Shown here: piece after piece, positions 21,024 to 22,178 of the stretch
Numbering within the stretch: position 1 is the first letter of the stretch
Layout: each line of letters starts with the position of its first letter
Assembly (NCBI GenBank): GCA_903828025.1
Contig: CAIKKO010000214.1
Coordinates: forward strand, 1-22,178
Length of the DNA stretch: 22,178 nucleotides
From: an uncultured Sphingomonadales bacterium
Lineage (GTDB): Bacteria > Pseudomonadota > Alphaproteobacteria > Sphingomonadales > Sphingomonadaceae
Direction: 5' to 3'
The notes under the pieces: generated by a model
Databases searched by the model: none
What the model saw: the letters and a program-made list of their open reading frames with translations, nothing else
Told to the model about the DNA's origin: nothing
Program-made: the position numbers and the translations under genes

Positions 21024-22178
21024 ATGCCACCGATCACGCGCGTTGCCGCATATTTGCTGCTCGGCGCCGCCGCGCTGGCTCCCCTCCCGCTCGCCGCCGC
21101 GACGCCGGACGGGGCGGGCCCCTACAACGCGCGCTTCCTCGAAGGCGGCATCGGGATCGCGCACGCCCTGCCCGCCGATAACCCGCTGCTACAGGCCGGC
21201 GCGCGCTTTACGCTGGCGGCCTGGGTTCTGCCCGATCGCCTCCAGACCGGCACGGTCACGTTGATCGCGCTGGGCGGCCCGGACTGCGCCCCCTGCCGCG
21301 CGCTGCTGCTGGAGGACGGCAAGCCGGTATACCGCGCGGGCGCGGCGGCGCTCACCGCCCCGCTTGCGCTGGAAAGCGGGCGCTGGAGCCACTTGGCGGT
21401 CATCGCCGACGGCACGAGCGTGCGCCTGTTCGTGGACGGCAAGCTCGCCGCGCAGCAGGCCATGCCGACCCCGGCAATCGCGCCGACCATCGCAGCCGCG
21501 CCCGTGCGCACCGGCCAGCCCCACTTCGCGGGCGCGCTGGCGAGTGCGCTGGTGGACGACAGCGTGCGCGATCCCGCGCGCCTATTCGCCGCGCGCCCGG
21601 ACTTTGCCACCGTCCAGTTCCGCGAGGTCGGGGTCGGCTGGCCGTTCCAGCGCCGCGCCAATATCGGCCTGACCGAGCAGCAGGATCCGTGGCTGCTCCC
21701 CCATTCCGCCGCGCCGCCCAGCGCGCCCCACGCCAAGCCGCTGAAACCGCAGCCCGTGCTCGCCGCCAGTGGTCCCGGCACATGGCAGCTGAACGGCTGG
21801 ATGCTGGCGGCTGCGCCCACGCTGGCCGAGGCGGACGGTGCCACGCTCTCGCGCCCCGGCGCGGACACGCAGCGCTGGTATGCCGCCACCGTGCCGGGCA
21901 CGGTGCTCACCACGCTGGTCGAGCGGGGCGTCTATCCCGATCCCTATTACGGGCTCAACAACCTCGCGATGCCCGAAACCCTCGCGCGGCAGGACTACTG
22001 GTATCGCAGCGCCTTCACCGTGCCGCCCGCAGCCGCAGGCCGCGCGCTCGCGCTGCGGTTCGACGGCATCATCTACGCCTCCGAAGTGTGGATCAACGGC
22101 GCGCGGCTGGGCGCAATGCACGGGGCGTTCACGCGCGGCCGGTTCGCGTTCACCCCGCAGGCCGGGGAGAATGTGCTC
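21024..22178 (+). CDS. Exported LamG plus GH2-type glycosidase (partial, 3' end outside window)
   Basis: The frame is open from the ATG at 21024 to the window edge (385 codons, no stop). GGGAGAG stands nine bases before the start. The product has a signal peptide (about 1-26, ending PLAAA) and a concanavalin/LamG-like domain (about 35-190: FTLAAWVLP, WSHLAVIADGTSVRLFVDGK). After a proline-rich linker comes the N-terminal sugar-binding domain of GH2 exo-glycosidases (WYAATVPGTVLTTLVERGVY, then DYWYRSAF and DGIIYASEVWINGARLG). The latter pattern is closest to beta-mannosidase and exo-beta-glucosaminidase-type GH2 enzymes. The catalytic domain lies beyond the window, so activity is not confirmed. 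The LamG-first arrangement is unusual for GH2. It probably works in the periplasm with the GH3 enzyme upstream. Confidence 0.88.
   Translation, partial: MPPITRVAAYLLLGAAALAPLPLAAATPDGAGPYNARFLEGGIGIAHALPADNPLLQAGARFTLAAWVLPDRLQTGTVTLIALGGPDCAPCRALLLEDGKPVYRAGAAALTAPLALESGRWSHLAVIADGTSVRLFVDGKLAAQQAMPTPAIAPTIAAAPVRTGQPHFAGALASALVDDSVRDPARLFAARPDFATVQFREVGVGWPFQRRANIGLTEQQDPWLLPHSAAPPSAPHAKPLKPQPVLAASGPGTWQLNGWMLAAAPTLAEADGATLSRPGADTQRWYAATVPGTVLTTLVERGVYPDPYYGLNNLAMPETLARQDYWYRSAFTVPPAAAGRALALRFDGIIYASEVWINGARLGAMHGAFTRGRFAFTPQAGENVL

Noticed and set aside
1..22178. CRISPR array, tRNA/rRNA gene, transposase or phage integration site
   Set aside because: I looked for regularly spaced repeats, tRNA-like cloverleaf segments with CCA ends, and transposase or integrase motifs on both strands and saw none.

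Overview
The window looks like chromosomal DNA from a high-GC alphaproteobacterium, most likely a sphingomonad (Sphingomonas/Novosphingobium type) or a close Caulobacter-like relative. The reasons are the strongly GC-biased third codon positions, a long TonB-dependent receptor of the Xanthomonas/Caulobacter-expanded class next to a tryptophan-halogenase-family flavoprotein, LacI and ROK regulators beside glycosidases, and a dispersed-type inverted repeat with the core CTGAGCTTGTCGAAG. No rRNA, tRNA, CRISPR array, phage gene or transposase was seen. The assignment rests on gene content only.

Layout. Positions 2-5967 (+) hold a tight six-gene operon: the end of a GH3 glycosidase, a Gfo/Idh/MocA oxidoreductase, a xylose-isomerase-like TIM barrel, a Tat-exported gluconate-2-dehydrogenase subunit-3-type protein, a GMC flavoprotein dehydrogenase, and a VanA/DdmC-type Rieske oxygenase. 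Positions 5968-6803 are a non-coding and lower-GC stretch with a large imperfect inverted repeat, several hairpins and one small orphan membrane-protein gene (-). Positions 6804-9609 hold two divergent MFS transporters. Positions 9610-11459 (+) hold a cupin protein and a LacI regulator. Positions 11461-15066 (-) hold an operon of halogenase-family flavoprotein, ROK sugar kinase and ROK regulator. Positions 15188-18190 (-) hold the TonB-dependent receptor. Diverging from it are an exported GH3 glucosidase (18415-20931, +) and the start of an exported LamG/GH2-type glycosidase (21024 to the window end, +).

How the genes may work together (inference). The window reads as a glycoside-utilisation locus. 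The TonB receptor would import an oligosaccharide or plant-type glycoside, the periplasmic GH3 and GH2 enzymes would trim it, MFS carriers would move products, and the ROK kinase would phosphorylate released hexose. LacI and ROK regulators would sense the sugar; two similar palindromes (18320-18333 and 20974-20987) sit in front of the receptor/GH3 pair and the GH2 gene as candidate operators. The left operon has the parts of an oxidative 3-keto-glycoside route (membrane/periplasmic GMC dehydrogenase plus small subunit, cytoplasmic Gfo/Idh enzyme, metal-dependent TIM barrel), joined to a Rieske oxygenase of the O-demethylase type. That combination is the most interesting part of the window. It suggests a methoxylated aromatic glycoside or a methyl-ether sugar as substrate, but the sequence does not prove this.
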